A stretch of 64,000 bases of DNA from Chthoniobacterales bacterium (GTDB taxonomy: Bacteria; Verrucomicrobiota; Verrucomicrobiia; Chthoniobacterales; UBA10450): NCBI GenBank assembly GCA_013821455.1, contig JACDGS010000018.1:16082-80081 (forward strand), written 5' to 3'. Each line of letters opens with the position of its first letter. Position 1 is the first letter of the stretch. Shown here one piece after another: positions 52,202 to 59,911 of this stretch. Below the pieces are notes generated by a model, which searched no databases, was not told the origin of the DNA, and saw only the letters and a program-made list of their open reading frames with translations. Made by a program: the position numbers and the translations under genes.

Positions 52202-52560
52202 GCAGGATTTAAGAGTCGCCGCGAATCCCTCTTCATCCGGTAATCCTGTTAGTCTTATCTCTCCTTTCCGTCGCAAAGCCCTTTCTTCGTTAGGTACGGA
52301 TTAGGCGAGACGGGAATGCAAGCCATCTCATAAATCCTTCTCCCTGTCATCCCCAGCGTGGCCGAAGGCGCAGTCGAGGGATCCGTGGAGTGGCCGTGAA
52401 GCTTCTGCGCGGAGATCTTCCCAGAAACTTCACGAGATCCTTCGATTCCGCTGCGCTCCGCTCAGGATGACACGCGTGTTCTGAGGGAGCGCATCGTCCG
52501 CTTATCCTTGCCGGCAAAGAAATTTTTGGCGCGATCGCGGTTGCGAGCTAAAATCGCAGG
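52202..52560. other. 359-base intergenic region with a hairpin repeat
   Basis: Contains an imperfect motif (CGTTAGGT near 52290) and the hairpin repeat at 52345-52472, followed by 88 bases up to the E1-alpha start that must contain the promoter of the pyruvate dehydrogenase operon. I could not fix -35 and -10 boxes with confidence. Confidence 0.6.
52345..52472. repeat. Dispersed hairpin repeat, TGTCATCCCGAGC family (copy j)
   Basis: Begins TGTCATCCCCAGCGTGGCC and ends CGCTCAGGATGACA, with GTCGAGGGATCCG and a matching GAGATCCTTCGAT inner arm. The longest loop of the ten copies. It lies upstream of the pyruvate dehydrogenase operon. Confidence 0.8.
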
Positions 52561-53592
52561 ATGTTACAGACCGCCGGCCGCAAAGGCACGTCCACCCCGG
52601 GCAAAGCCGCGCCGCACAAACGCTATCTGGAAGCTTTTCGCTGGATGCTGCAGACCCGCATCTTTGAGGAGAAGCTGACCAGCCTTTATCGCGGCGGACT
52701 GATCACCGGCGGCGTCTATGTTGGCCGCGGGCAGGAAGCAGTGAGCGCGGCTTGCGGGATGTTTCTAAAAAAAGGCGACGTCTTCGCGCCGCTTATCCGC
52801 GACCAGGCTGGGCGGGCTGCTTTTGGTGAACCGCTGCTGGATGTTGCGCGCACTTATCTCGGCTCGCGGCAGGGTCCGATGCGCGGGCGCGATGGCAACA
52901 TTCATCGCGGCCGGCCGCGCGCGGGTCAGTTAGCGATGATCAGTCATCTCGGCGCGATGATTCCCGTTGTCGTTGGGACGCTCCTGGCCAAGCGGATGAA
53001 GGGCGAGAAAGATTTTGTTGGCCTAACGACTATAGGTGAAGGCGGCATGCAGACCGGCGCGACGCACGAAGGAATGAACATCGCCGCGGTGGAAGGCGTG
53101 CCCTTTGTCCTCGTGGCGACGAATAACCATTACGCCTACTCCACGCCTAACGATCGCGAGTTCGTCTGCGCGGACCTCGTCGATCGCGCGCCGGCTTATG
53201 GTTACGAAGGTCGTTCGCTCGATGGCACCGATCTCTCGGAATGTCTCGATGTTATTGGCGGCGCGGTGGAACGGGCGCGCGCTGGCGGGCCGCCGCAACT
53301 AGTAGTCGCTTCGACCCTCCGCCTCGCGGGCCACGGCGAGCATGACGACGCAAGCTATGTCGCGGCGGAAATTAAGGGGGAAGACTTTGCGCGGGATTCG
53401 CTGCAGCGGGCCGAGGAATTCATCAAGGAAGAGGGACTGGCCGACGCTGACACACTCGCGCAATGGCGCGCCGATGCGACCGCGCAAGTAAACGAAGCAG
53501 TCAGCACCGCTCAGGAAGAAGCAGCGCCGGATGGGAACGAGGAAGACTGGAGCGCGATCTCGACGCGGACGTTAACGGATCGCATCTCATGA
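52561..53592 (+). CDS. pdhA: Pyruvate dehydrogenase E1 alpha subunit
   Basis: 343 residues. ThDP-binding region TIGEGGMQTGATHEGMNIAAV then VLVATNNHYAYSTPN; the usual GDG motif is GEG here, Asp to Glu, a conservative change. MRGRDGNIHRGRPR is the substrate-channel segment and HGEHDDASYVAAEIK the phosphorylation-loop equivalent. With E1 beta it decarboxylates pyruvate (or a branched 2-oxo acid) and passes the acyl group to the lipoyl arm of E2. ATGA overlap couples it to the E1 beta gene. Confidence 0.9.
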   Translation: MLQTAGRKGTSTPGKAAPHKRYLEAFRWMLQTRIFEEKLTSLYRGGLITGGVYVGRGQEAVSAACGMFLKKGDVFAPLIRDQAGRAAFGEPLLDVARTYLGSRQGPMRGRDGNIHRGRPRAGQLAMISHLGAMIPVVVGTLLAKRMKGEKDFVGLTTIGEGGMQTGATHEGMNIAAVEGVPFVLVATNNHYAYSTPNDREFVCADLVDRAPAYGYEGRSLDGTDLSECLDVIGGAVERARAGGPPQLVVASTLRLAGHGEHDDASYVAAEIKGEDFARDSLQRAEEFIKEEGLADADTLAQWRADATAQVNEAVSTAQEEAAPDGNEEDWSAISTRTLTDRIS

Positions 53593-54557
53593 GTGTTAGT
53601 TATCTCGAAGCGATCCGCGAAGCGCAGGCGCATCTTCTGCGCGAAGACAAACGTGTCTTCATTTATGGCCAGGATATCAGCGGGAACTTTGGTGGCGCTT
53701 TCAAAGCGACCAAGGGTCTGGCGGCGGAATTTCCCGGGCGGGTTTTGAATACGCCGATCAGTGAGGACGCGATGGTCGGCACCGCCATCGGCGCCGCGCT
53801 GGAGGGGATGCGGCCGATTGTGGAAATGCAGTTCGCCGATTTCTCCAGCATCGCGCTCAACCAGATTTTGAATAATGCCGGCACGCAGTATTGGCGGACT
53901 AATATCCCCTGCCCAATTACCGTTAGGTTACCTTCCGGCGGAACGAAGGGCAGCGGACCGTTTCATAGTCAAAGCATGGAAGGAATCTATGCGCACTATC
54001 CCGGCCTCATCGTGATGACTCCGGCAACGGTGGAAGATGCCTACACCATGTTGATCGATGCGGTCGCGATCGATGACCCTGTCATCTACTGCGAGCATAA
54101 GTATCTCTACTACCATCTGAAAGCCGATGAGCTGCCCAAGAACCGGCTGCCGATCGGACAGGCACGAGTCGTTAGGCCCGGTCGCGATCTCAGTATCGTC
54201 ACTTATAGCGTGATGGTGCACGAAGCTCTGGCCGCGGCGGAGGAATTGCGCGCTGACGGGTTTGAAGTGGACGTGGTCGATCTGCGCACCGTGAAACCGC
54301 TCGATACCGATACGGTGTTGGCGTCGGTTGCGCGGACCGGTCGCCTTCTTTGCGTGGGCGAGTCCTTCCCCTGGGGCGGCGTGACGGCGGAAGTGATTGC
54401 GCGGGTGGCGACGGAAGGATTTCACCTGCTTGACGCCGCCCCCGCCCGGCTTAACGCGAAAGATACTCCCATTCCCTATCATCCTAATCTTTGGTCGGAG
54501 CACCGTCCTAACGAGAACTCGATCGCAAAGAAAGCGCGCCAGATTTTGGCCGAATAA
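53589..54557 (+). CDS. pdhB: Pyruvate dehydrogenase E1 beta subunit
   Basis: 322 residues from the ATG at 53589, which overlaps the E1 alpha stop (ATGA); the open frame before it overlaps E1 alpha and is not real. Motifs: LNTPISEDAMVGTAIGAALEGMRPIVEMQFADF, VRLPSGGTKGSGPFHSQSMEGIYAHYPGL, and DVVDLRTVKPLDTDTVLASVARTGRLLCVGE. Tight synteny E1 alpha, E1 beta, E2. No E3 (lipoamide dehydrogenase) gene is in the window. Confidence 0.93.
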   Translation: MSVSYLEAIREAQAHLLREDKRVFIYGQDISGNFGGAFKATKGLAAEFPGRVLNTPISEDAMVGTAIGAALEGMRPIVEMQFADFSSIALNQILNNAGTQYWRTNIPCPITVRLPSGGTKGSGPFHSQSMEGIYAHYPGLIVMTPATVEDAYTMLIDAVAIDDPVIYCEHKYLYYHLKADELPKNRLPIGQARVVRPGRDLSIVTYSVMVHEALAAAEELRADGFEVDVVDLRTVKPLDTDTVLASVARTGRLLCVGESFPWGGVTAEVIARVATEGFHLLDAAPARLNAKDTPIPYHPNLWSEHRPNENSIAKKARQILAE

Positions 54558-54561
54558 ATCT

Positions 54562-55827
54562 ATGCCTAACGTCCCAATCACCATGCCTCAACTCGGCGAA
54601 TCGATGGCCGAGGCCACGATCGTCGCGGTGAAGGTGCAGCCTGGCGACAAGGTCGCGGCCGATCAGGAGATCATCGAAGTCGAGACGGATAAAGCCGTCA
54701 TGGGTGTGACTACCCCTTGCGCCGGCGAAATCGTAAAGATCGAAGCGGAAGTAAAAGGCGTCTATGCCGTCGGGGCGGTGCTGGGTTATGTCGAAGCGAG
54801 TGCCGCTGACGCGGCGCGTTTGGTGAAGAAGTCTCCTACGCCGCCGAAAGGCGACATCGCGAAAGAAATTCCGGGCCGCGAAGGGCCGGAGAGCAAAGAT
54901 GCGCCGGCGCGGAATGGTTCGCACTTTCAAGTCGATGAGGAGGGTTTGCCCGCGGTGCCGACGGGATCGCATTTCCAAGTGGATCAAACCGGGCTGCTGC
55001 CTGTGCCTGCCGCCACCAAAGGTGCGGGATATCTTTCGCCGCGCGTTCGTGCGCGGATGACTGAGTTACAACTTACTCAGGCCGATCTCGCCGGGATCGC
55101 AGGGAGTGGGAACGCAGGACGAGTTACCATCAAAGACCTGGAGACTTTCCTCGGCACGATCGAGAAGAGTCAGGCGGAAAACGCGAGCGCCATTCGCACC
55201 GGCGTGGCGGATGCGATGCGTCGCAGTTGGACGCGCCCGTTGGCGACGGTGGGCCTGTCTGTCTGTCTCGATCCAGTGCTCGAAGATCGGAAAAAGCGCG
55301 AGGCGAAACCCGGGCCGGCACTGTATGTCTTGCGCGCGCTTGCGCTCGCATTGGCGGAGTCGCCCGCGACGGCGGCGCGTCTCATAGGAGGTCGCGCGAT
55401 TCGTTCCGAATCGATTGACGTCGGAGTGGCGGTGGAAGCGCAGGACGGCATTATGGTTCCGGTCATTCGAGAGGCGGATAAGACTTCGCTCGGCGACCTC
55501 ACGAGTCGTTACGCGGAGCTAGTGGACCTCGCGCGCCGCCGCCGGCTGACCGCGGATATGACTTCCGGCGGGATCGCCTCAGTTTCAAATTTTGGAACCT
55601 TTGGCCTCGATTGGGGAACACCGATTCCCCTGCCCGATCAGACGCTTCTTCTCGGTCTCGGCGCGGGCAGGAAAACGCCGTTCTGGGATGAGAAGACAGG
55701 CGCTTTTGTCCCGCGCACGGAAGCGCAGATGACGCTCAGCTTCGATCATCGCAGTCTTGACGGCGGCGGCGCGGGCCGGCTGTTGCAGCGCGTGGTTGAG
55801 TTGTTGGGATCCCCCGAGAAGCTCTAA
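54562..55827 (+). CDS. pdhC: Dihydrolipoamide acyltransferase (E2) of pyruvate dehydrogenase
   Basis: 421 residues from the ATG at 54562 (MPNVPITMPQLGESM); the codons CCTAACG after ATG are an iterated motif. One lipoyl domain with the lipoylated Lys44 in EVETDKAVMG, then a linker with a repeated GSHFQVD unit (GSHFQVDEEGLPAVP, GSHFQVDQTGLLPVP), a subunit-binding domain (LSPRVRARMTELQLTQADL...GRVTIKDLETF) and a catalytic domain with His396 in FDHRSLDGGGAGRLL. It makes acetyl-CoA from the acetyl-lipoyl arm. It follows E1 beta by four bases. Confidence 0.93.
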   Translation: MPNVPITMPQLGESMAEATIVAVKVQPGDKVAADQEIIEVETDKAVMGVTTPCAGEIVKIEAEVKGVYAVGAVLGYVEASAADAARLVKKSPTPPKGDIAKEIPGREGPESKDAPARNGSHFQVDEEGLPAVPTGSHFQVDQTGLLPVPAATKGAGYLSPRVRARMTELQLTQADLAGIAGSGNAGRVTIKDLETFLGTIEKSQAENASAIRTGVADAMRRSWTRPLATVGLSVCLDPVLEDRKKREAKPGPALYVLRALALALAESPATAARLIGGRAIRSESIDVGVAVEAQDGIMVPVIREADKTSLGDLTSRYAELVDLARRRRLTADMTSGGIASVSNFGTFGLDWGTPIPLPDQTLLLGLGAGRKTPFWDEKTGAFVPRTEAQMTLSFDHRSLDGGGAGRLLQRVVELLGSPEKL

Positions 55828-55894
55828 GATTTCGCGCAAGCGTAACTCGCTGCGCCTTGCGAAAAATCGGGGCGCCCTTACCTTGGTTCTCCGC

Positions 55895-56443
55895 ATGACA
55901 ACTACCGCTGAGATCGATCCGCAGATGACGATGAGCGATCTCCTCGCGCGCTATCCGGGCGCGCAAAGGGCGCTGTTTCGCCGCTATCATATCGGCGGCT
56001 GCAGCAGTTGCGGGTTTCAACCCGATGAGACTGTGGCCGGGGTTTGCGCGCGGAACGATAACCTCGATGTCGATGAGGTCATCGAACATATTCTCGTTAG
56101 TGACGCCGCCGACCGCGCGATGCAGATTGAGCCGAAAGACCTCACCGAGCGCCTCGCGGCAAAGGAAGAACTCTATCTGCTCGACGTCCGCACCCGCGAG
56201 GAATTTGAGGCGGTGAAACTGCCCGGCGCTTATCTCTTCACGCAAGAGTTCATGCAGGAAATCCTGGCTAAGTGGTCGCGCGAAAATCTGCTCGTCGTCT
56301 ATGACCACCAGGGAGCGCGGAGCATGGATGCGGCGGCCTATTTCCAGGGACACGGTTTTACTCAAGTGAAAAGCCTGCGGGGCGGCATTGATGCCTGGAG
56401 CGCAGAAGTGAACCCGAGCCTGCCTCGCTACCATTTGGAATAA
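55895..56443 (+). CDS. DUF1858-like plus inactive-looking rhodanese protein
   Basis: 182 residues from the ATG at 55895. N-terminal helical part (about 10-60) has MTMSDLLARYPGAQRALFRRYHIGGCSSCGFQPDETV, like the ScdA_N/DUF1858 domain with its Cys pair. The C-terminal rhodanese fold (about 80-175) keeps LLDVRTREEFEAVKLPGA and RGGIDAWSAE, but the active loop reads VVYDHQGARS, with Asp where the catalytic cysteine should be. It therefore should not transfer sulfur by the usual mechanism. Followed by IscU/NifU-like and SufT genes, suggesting a role in Fe-S cluster assembly (inference). Confidence 0.8.
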   Translation: MTTTAEIDPQMTMSDLLARYPGAQRALFRRYHIGGCSSCGFQPDETVAGVCARNDNLDVDEVIEHILVSDAADRAMQIEPKDLTERLAAKEELYLLDVRTREEFEAVKLPGAYLFTQEFMQEILAKWSRENLLVVYDHQGARSMDAAAYFQGHGFTQVKSLRGGIDAWSAEVNPSLPRYHLE

Positions 56444-56455
56444 CTTGCCTAACGA

Positions 56456-56935
56456 ATGAAGGACGATCTCGAGAAACGCATCGAAGAAGCGGTAAAAAAT
56501 CCGCAGAACCTCGGCGAGATGAAAAACGCCGACGCCATCGGCACCGTCGGGAGCGCAGACTGCGGCGATATGTTGCGCATGTGGGTCAAGTTCAAGGAAG
56601 AAGACGGTCGCAAGGTCATCGATCGCGCAACTTTCCAGACCTTTGGCTGCCAGACCGCGATCGCGGTGGCGAGCGTGGCGACGCAAATGCTGGCGGGGAA
56701 AACGATTGCGGAAGCAATGAGTATGTCAGGCGAAGAACTGGCCGCGCCCCTGGGGGCATTACCGCCGGTGAAAATTCATTGCGCGCAACTAGTAGAAGGC
56801 GCGCTCCGCTCTGCTCTAAGTGGCGCACCTACCGCTGTTCCGGTGACGGGCCAATCTCCCGCCTCGTCTCCGACTCTTATCGAATCCTTCGCGGGCCGGC
56901 CGGCAGCGAAGCTCAAAATCGTCCTCGATTCCTAG
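56456..56935 (+). CDS. IscU/NifU-like iron-sulfur cluster scaffold
   Basis: 159 residues. NifU N-terminal fold: NADAIGTVGSADCGDMLRMWVKF, FQTFGCQTAIAVASVATQML and PPVKIHCAQLVEGAL carry the three conserved cysteines of IscU scaffolds, with the Asp after the first Cys (CGD). It starts 12 bases after the rhodanese-like gene, in the same orientation. A scaffold builds a [2Fe-2S] or [4Fe-4S] cluster from a cysteine desulfurase. None is in the window. The C-terminus (about 130-159) is an extra tail without known role. Confidence 0.85.
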   Translation: MKDDLEKRIEEAVKNPQNLGEMKNADAIGTVGSADCGDMLRMWVKFKEEDGRKVIDRATFQTFGCQTAIAVASVATQMLAGKTIAEAMSMSGEELAAPLGALPPVKIHCAQLVEGALRSALSGAPTAVPVTGQSPASSPTLIESFAGRPAAKLKIVLDS

Positions 56936-56952
56936 CCTAACGAGTATAAGTC

Positions 56953-57507
56953 ATGCACGAAAATACCGAATTCACTCTAAGTCGCGAAGTGGAAGCAATC
57001 CAGATTCCAAGTGGAGAGAAGACCACGCTTCCGGCGGGAACACCCGGCGTCGTCACGCAAACCCTCGGTGGCAGCTACACCATTGCCACTTATCAGGGCC
57101 TCGCCCGCGTTTCCGAGAAAGACCTGGACGCGCTAGGTCTCGAAAAACCTGCGGCGACGGACTCGGCCGCGCGCACGGATGAAGCGGCGGGACCGGTGGA
57201 CGAGAAAGCGGTCTGGGACCAGCTCCGCCAGTGTTACGACCCGGAAATCCCGGTCAACATCGTGGACCTCGGGTTGGTTTACGATTGCCAGCTCGTGCAG
57301 AAACCCGAAGGCGGTTCGAAGGTGGAAGTGAAGATGACCCTGACCGCGCCCGGTTGCGGCATGGGCCCGGCGATTGCGCACGACGCGCAAAGTAAGATTC
57401 TCAGCATCGAAGGTGTGGACGAAGCCGATGTGCAACTAGTCTGGGATCCGCCGTGGAACCAGAACATGATCAGCGAAGCGGGGCGCATGAAGTTGGGGAT
57501 GGTTTAG
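56953..57507 (+). CDS. sufT: SufT-like protein (DUF59/MIP18 family)
   Basis: 184 residues. N-terminal part about 1-60 (SREVEAIQIPSGEKTTLPAGTPGVVTQTLGGSYTI) is the usual SufT extension; the C-terminal DUF59 domain has QCYDPEIPVNIVDLGLVYDCQL, TLTAPGCGMGPAIAHDAQSKI, and VWDPPWNQNMISEAGRMKLGM. SufT helps mature Fe-S proteins. It closes the run of Fe-S genes after the pyruvate dehydrogenase operon, which may feed cofactors to lipoyl or Fe-S enzymes. The gene starts 17 bases after the scaffold stop, with a GCCTAACGA motif in between. Confidence 0.88.
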   Translation: MHENTEFTLSREVEAIQIPSGEKTTLPAGTPGVVTQTLGGSYTIATYQGLARVSEKDLDALGLEKPAATDSAARTDEAAGPVDEKAVWDQLRQCYDPEIPVNIVDLGLVYDCQLVQKPEGGSKVEVKMTLTAPGCGMGPAIAHDAQSKILSIEGVDEADVQLVWDPPWNQNMISEAGRMKLGMV

Positions 57508-57897
57508 CGCGCGCAGCGCAGGTTGTGAAGCAGTAAGACTTGGCCCTGCAGCCAGTCCGGAGATCGCGCGAACTGGTACACTTACCCTGTTTCTTCCTGC
57601 AGGCTCTAACGGTTCTCGACACCCAGTTACTATCCGTCAAAATCAGTGCACCTCTTTGGCCCTTCGTCTTTTCTCAATCATTGCTCCCACATTTCGTAAA
57701 GCTCTTTTACGCTGGTCGGCTCCGGAATTGCCACGGTCGGATAGGTCACGCTGAAAATAAGTTGGTGGACGGGAAGCCAGAGATGGCGGTCGATCCTGCA
57801 TTCACCCCTTCGACCGCGGAGAGGGAATTGTCACCGGTTTCGTCTAGTTAAGCAGGGGGGCTCCCCACGCGGGCAGTGCTGAAAGAAGGATCACCAG
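57508..57897. other. 390-base convergent intergenic region, no clear gene
   Basis: A weak rightward frame (57540-57851) looks like noise. On the minus strand a 50-codon frame (57678-57830) ends with a plausible protein tail VTYPTVAIPEPTSVKELYEMWEQ, but it is preceded by a stop and has no start, so it may be a decayed gene end. No dispersed repeat and no iterated motif is present. Confidence 0.35.
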
Positions 57898-59844
57898 TCA
57901 CGGGATGGTGTGACCCTTGTCGGCCTTCACTAGCTGAACGTCCCCGTTCTGGATCCGCCCGTCGGCGTTAAGGTCCTCGCGGAAATTGGCGCTGGTGACG
58001 GGCTGTCTGAGCTGGCCTTGCACCAGCGTCTGGTCGGATTTGCCCACCACCCGGGTAGCGTCGGCGTCGCCGACGAGGAATCCGAACGGGACATCTCCAT
58101 GCGCCTGGCCATCGCCGTTGATGTTTTGCGTGTGGAGGGTAACGACCTCGGCACTGGTGACGCCGGTAAGTGGCACAATCATGCTGTTGCCGCTGAAGGT
58201 AATTGTCCCCACTGTGGCAGTGCCGCTGAGGACAGTTACCTGGCCGGAGGTGACCGGGGCGTCGAAGGTGAAGACGGCGTTGTAGGTGCTGGCGCTACGA
58301 CATTCCACCCCAGAGGTACCCGTAAGGGGCATATTGATGTCGAAGGTGCCCGCCGTGCCCTGGGTCAGGCGCGAGGCCGCGCTGACGAGGTTGATGCCGG
58401 TGGGAGCAGGAGCGACGCGCACGTAGTAAATGTCTTCTTCGTGCTGACCCCTGGTCGAGTTGAAATTAAACGTGGCCGAGTAAGCGACATCGGCGCCGGT
58501 GTTATCCGACACGCTCGTAATATAATCGCCAATCTTGTCCTGGTTCGGGTAGCCTTCGAACGGATTGAATGAATTACTGACCGCGACGTTCGGCGCCCAG
58601 GTAAGGCCGGCGTCGGTGCTCCAGGAATAGAAGAGCTGCGAATCGGTGTTGTTGGCTGCGTTGCGGGTGTCGTACCAAACCACGTCGAGGCGGCCGTTCG
58701 GCGCGACGGAGATCGTGCCAAACCAATGCCACTTGTTCGGATTCACCGGGTCGTCGTTGACCCGCACCGGGGTGCTGAAGGTCTTCCCGCCGTCGGTGCT
58801 GCGCGCGAACATGACATCGGTGGTGCTGCGTCCGTTCGGGACGACGCTGGCCAGCATATAGATATTGTTGTTCGTCGCGCCGCCGGAGCGATCGATAGCC
58901 AGAAATGTCTGACCGTCCAACCCTGCGGAATTGATGCCACCGAAACCGAGGAAGCCACCGAGATTGACGGAGGCGCTCTGATCGAATCTTGGCGTCTGGG
59001 CCGCGATTTGCGCATTACTCGAACGCTCGCAAAAGAAGGAGGATCCTTCGCCGCCGATGAAGAGATTGCCACTGCTGTCCACGTCGAGCGTTCCGTATGC
59101 CGGCGAGTTAGGGATGTTAACTGGCGGCTGCCAAGTGACGCCACCGTTGATGGAACGTTGAAATTCTACCCCACCGCCGCTGCAGTTAATGCCGTCGTCT
59201 GACTGATACTGGAACCCATGCCCCGGGCCGCTAGTCTTATCGATCGCCAGCCATTGCTTGTCGCCGCCGCCGGCCCCTTTCTCGCCCGAAAGCAACGTCC
59301 AGGATTGGCCGCCGTTTATCGAGCGCCACAGGTCATCGCAAAAGAACGATAAGTTAACGTCCGACTGGAGGCTGAGATAGAAGAAGTTACCGACCTCATC
59401 AAAGTTTGTCACCGGGTCGCTCCGAAAGACATTGTTTTCGAGAACGCCGGGGAAAGTCCACGACGCACCTCCATTCGTCGTGTAACCCCAGCCGGCCTGC
59501 CGAAAATTGGAGGTCACATCGTTGAACTGCCGCCACGCGATTGTCTTCTTGTTGCGGTCTATAGGATTAACCGAGATCGAGCATTCGTTTGCGGCGTCGC
59601 CAAGGATATTTTGGTGATTTGCATCGACGTTCACCTGCACGCTGATGAAGGAGCCGAGTTGGGAAATCATTCCCGGCGAAGTTTCGATCGTCCGCGCCGC
59701 GGCTGGCGGATTATCGTATTTTTCCTGCGGCTCCGTCCGCGGCACCCTTTGGGTGGGCGTGAGTTGCCCGGAAGCGAGAGAAACGAGAGCCAGTGAGGCG
59801 AGAGAAGTGAGAAAACCGGCCGTGAAAGCCTTGAAGCGGATCAT
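57898..59844 (-). CDS. Secreted BNR/sialidase-like repeat protein with dockerin-like tail
   Basis: 648 residues with a signal peptide (FKAFTAGFLTSLASLALVSLASGQ). Residues about 100-470 contain repeated Asp-box/BNR units such as STDGGKTFSTPVRV, STDAGLTWAPNVAV, INGGQSWTLLSGE and INGGVTWQPPVNI, pointing to a six-bladed beta-propeller like sialidases or related exo-acting enzymes. The catalytic Arg triad of sialidases is not evident, so the activity is unclear. About 595-648 (NFREDLNADGRIQNGDVQLVKADKGHTI) is a dockerin-like Ca-binding repeat pair frequent at C-termini in Verrucomicrobiota. It contains no exact GCCTAACG motif. Confidence 0.75.
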   Translation of the reverse strand: MIRFKAFTAGFLTSLASLALVSLASGQLTPTQRVPRTEPQEKYDNPPAAARTIETSPGMISQLGSFISVQVNVDANHQNILGDAANECSISVNPIDRNKKTIAWRQFNDVTSNFRQAGWGYTTNGGASWTFPGVLENNVFRSDPVTNFDEVGNFFYLSLQSDVNLSFFCDDLWRSINGGQSWTLLSGEKGAGGGDKQWLAIDKTSGPGHGFQYQSDDGINCSGGGVEFQRSINGGVTWQPPVNIPNSPAYGTLDVDSSGNLFIGGEGSSFFCERSSNAQIAAQTPRFDQSASVNLGGFLGFGGINSAGLDGQTFLAIDRSGGATNNNIYMLASVVPNGRSTTDVMFARSTDGGKTFSTPVRVNDDPVNPNKWHWFGTISVAPNGRLDVVWYDTRNAANNTDSQLFYSWSTDAGLTWAPNVAVSNSFNPFEGYPNQDKIGDYITSVSDNTGADVAYSATFNFNSTRGQHEEDIYYVRVAPAPTGINLVSAASRLTQGTAGTFDINMPLTGTSGVECRSASTYNAVFTFDAPVTSGQVTVLSGTATVGTITFSGNSMIVPLTGVTSAEVVTLHTQNINGDGQAHGDVPFGFLVGDADATRVVGKSDQTLVQGQLRQPVTSANFREDLNADGRIQNGDVQLVKADKGHTIP

Positions 59845-59911
59845 GTGAAAGAATCATAGTCGTAATAGAGGCCAGTCGTCAAAGAAAACCGGACGTTTTC
59901 TGGGAACATCC

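Noticed and set aside
54397..54561. Long N-terminal extension of the E2 frame
   Set aside because: Overlaps the E1 beta 3' end in another frame; the lipoyl domain starts right after the ATG at 54562.
57678..57833. Minus-strand 50-codon frame ending VTYPTVAIPEPTSVKELYEMWEQ; a faint resemblance to UBC-like (UFC1) tails
   Set aside because: Preceded by a stop, no start codon, too short, and the resemblance rests on a TYP-like stretch only. At best a decayed gene end.
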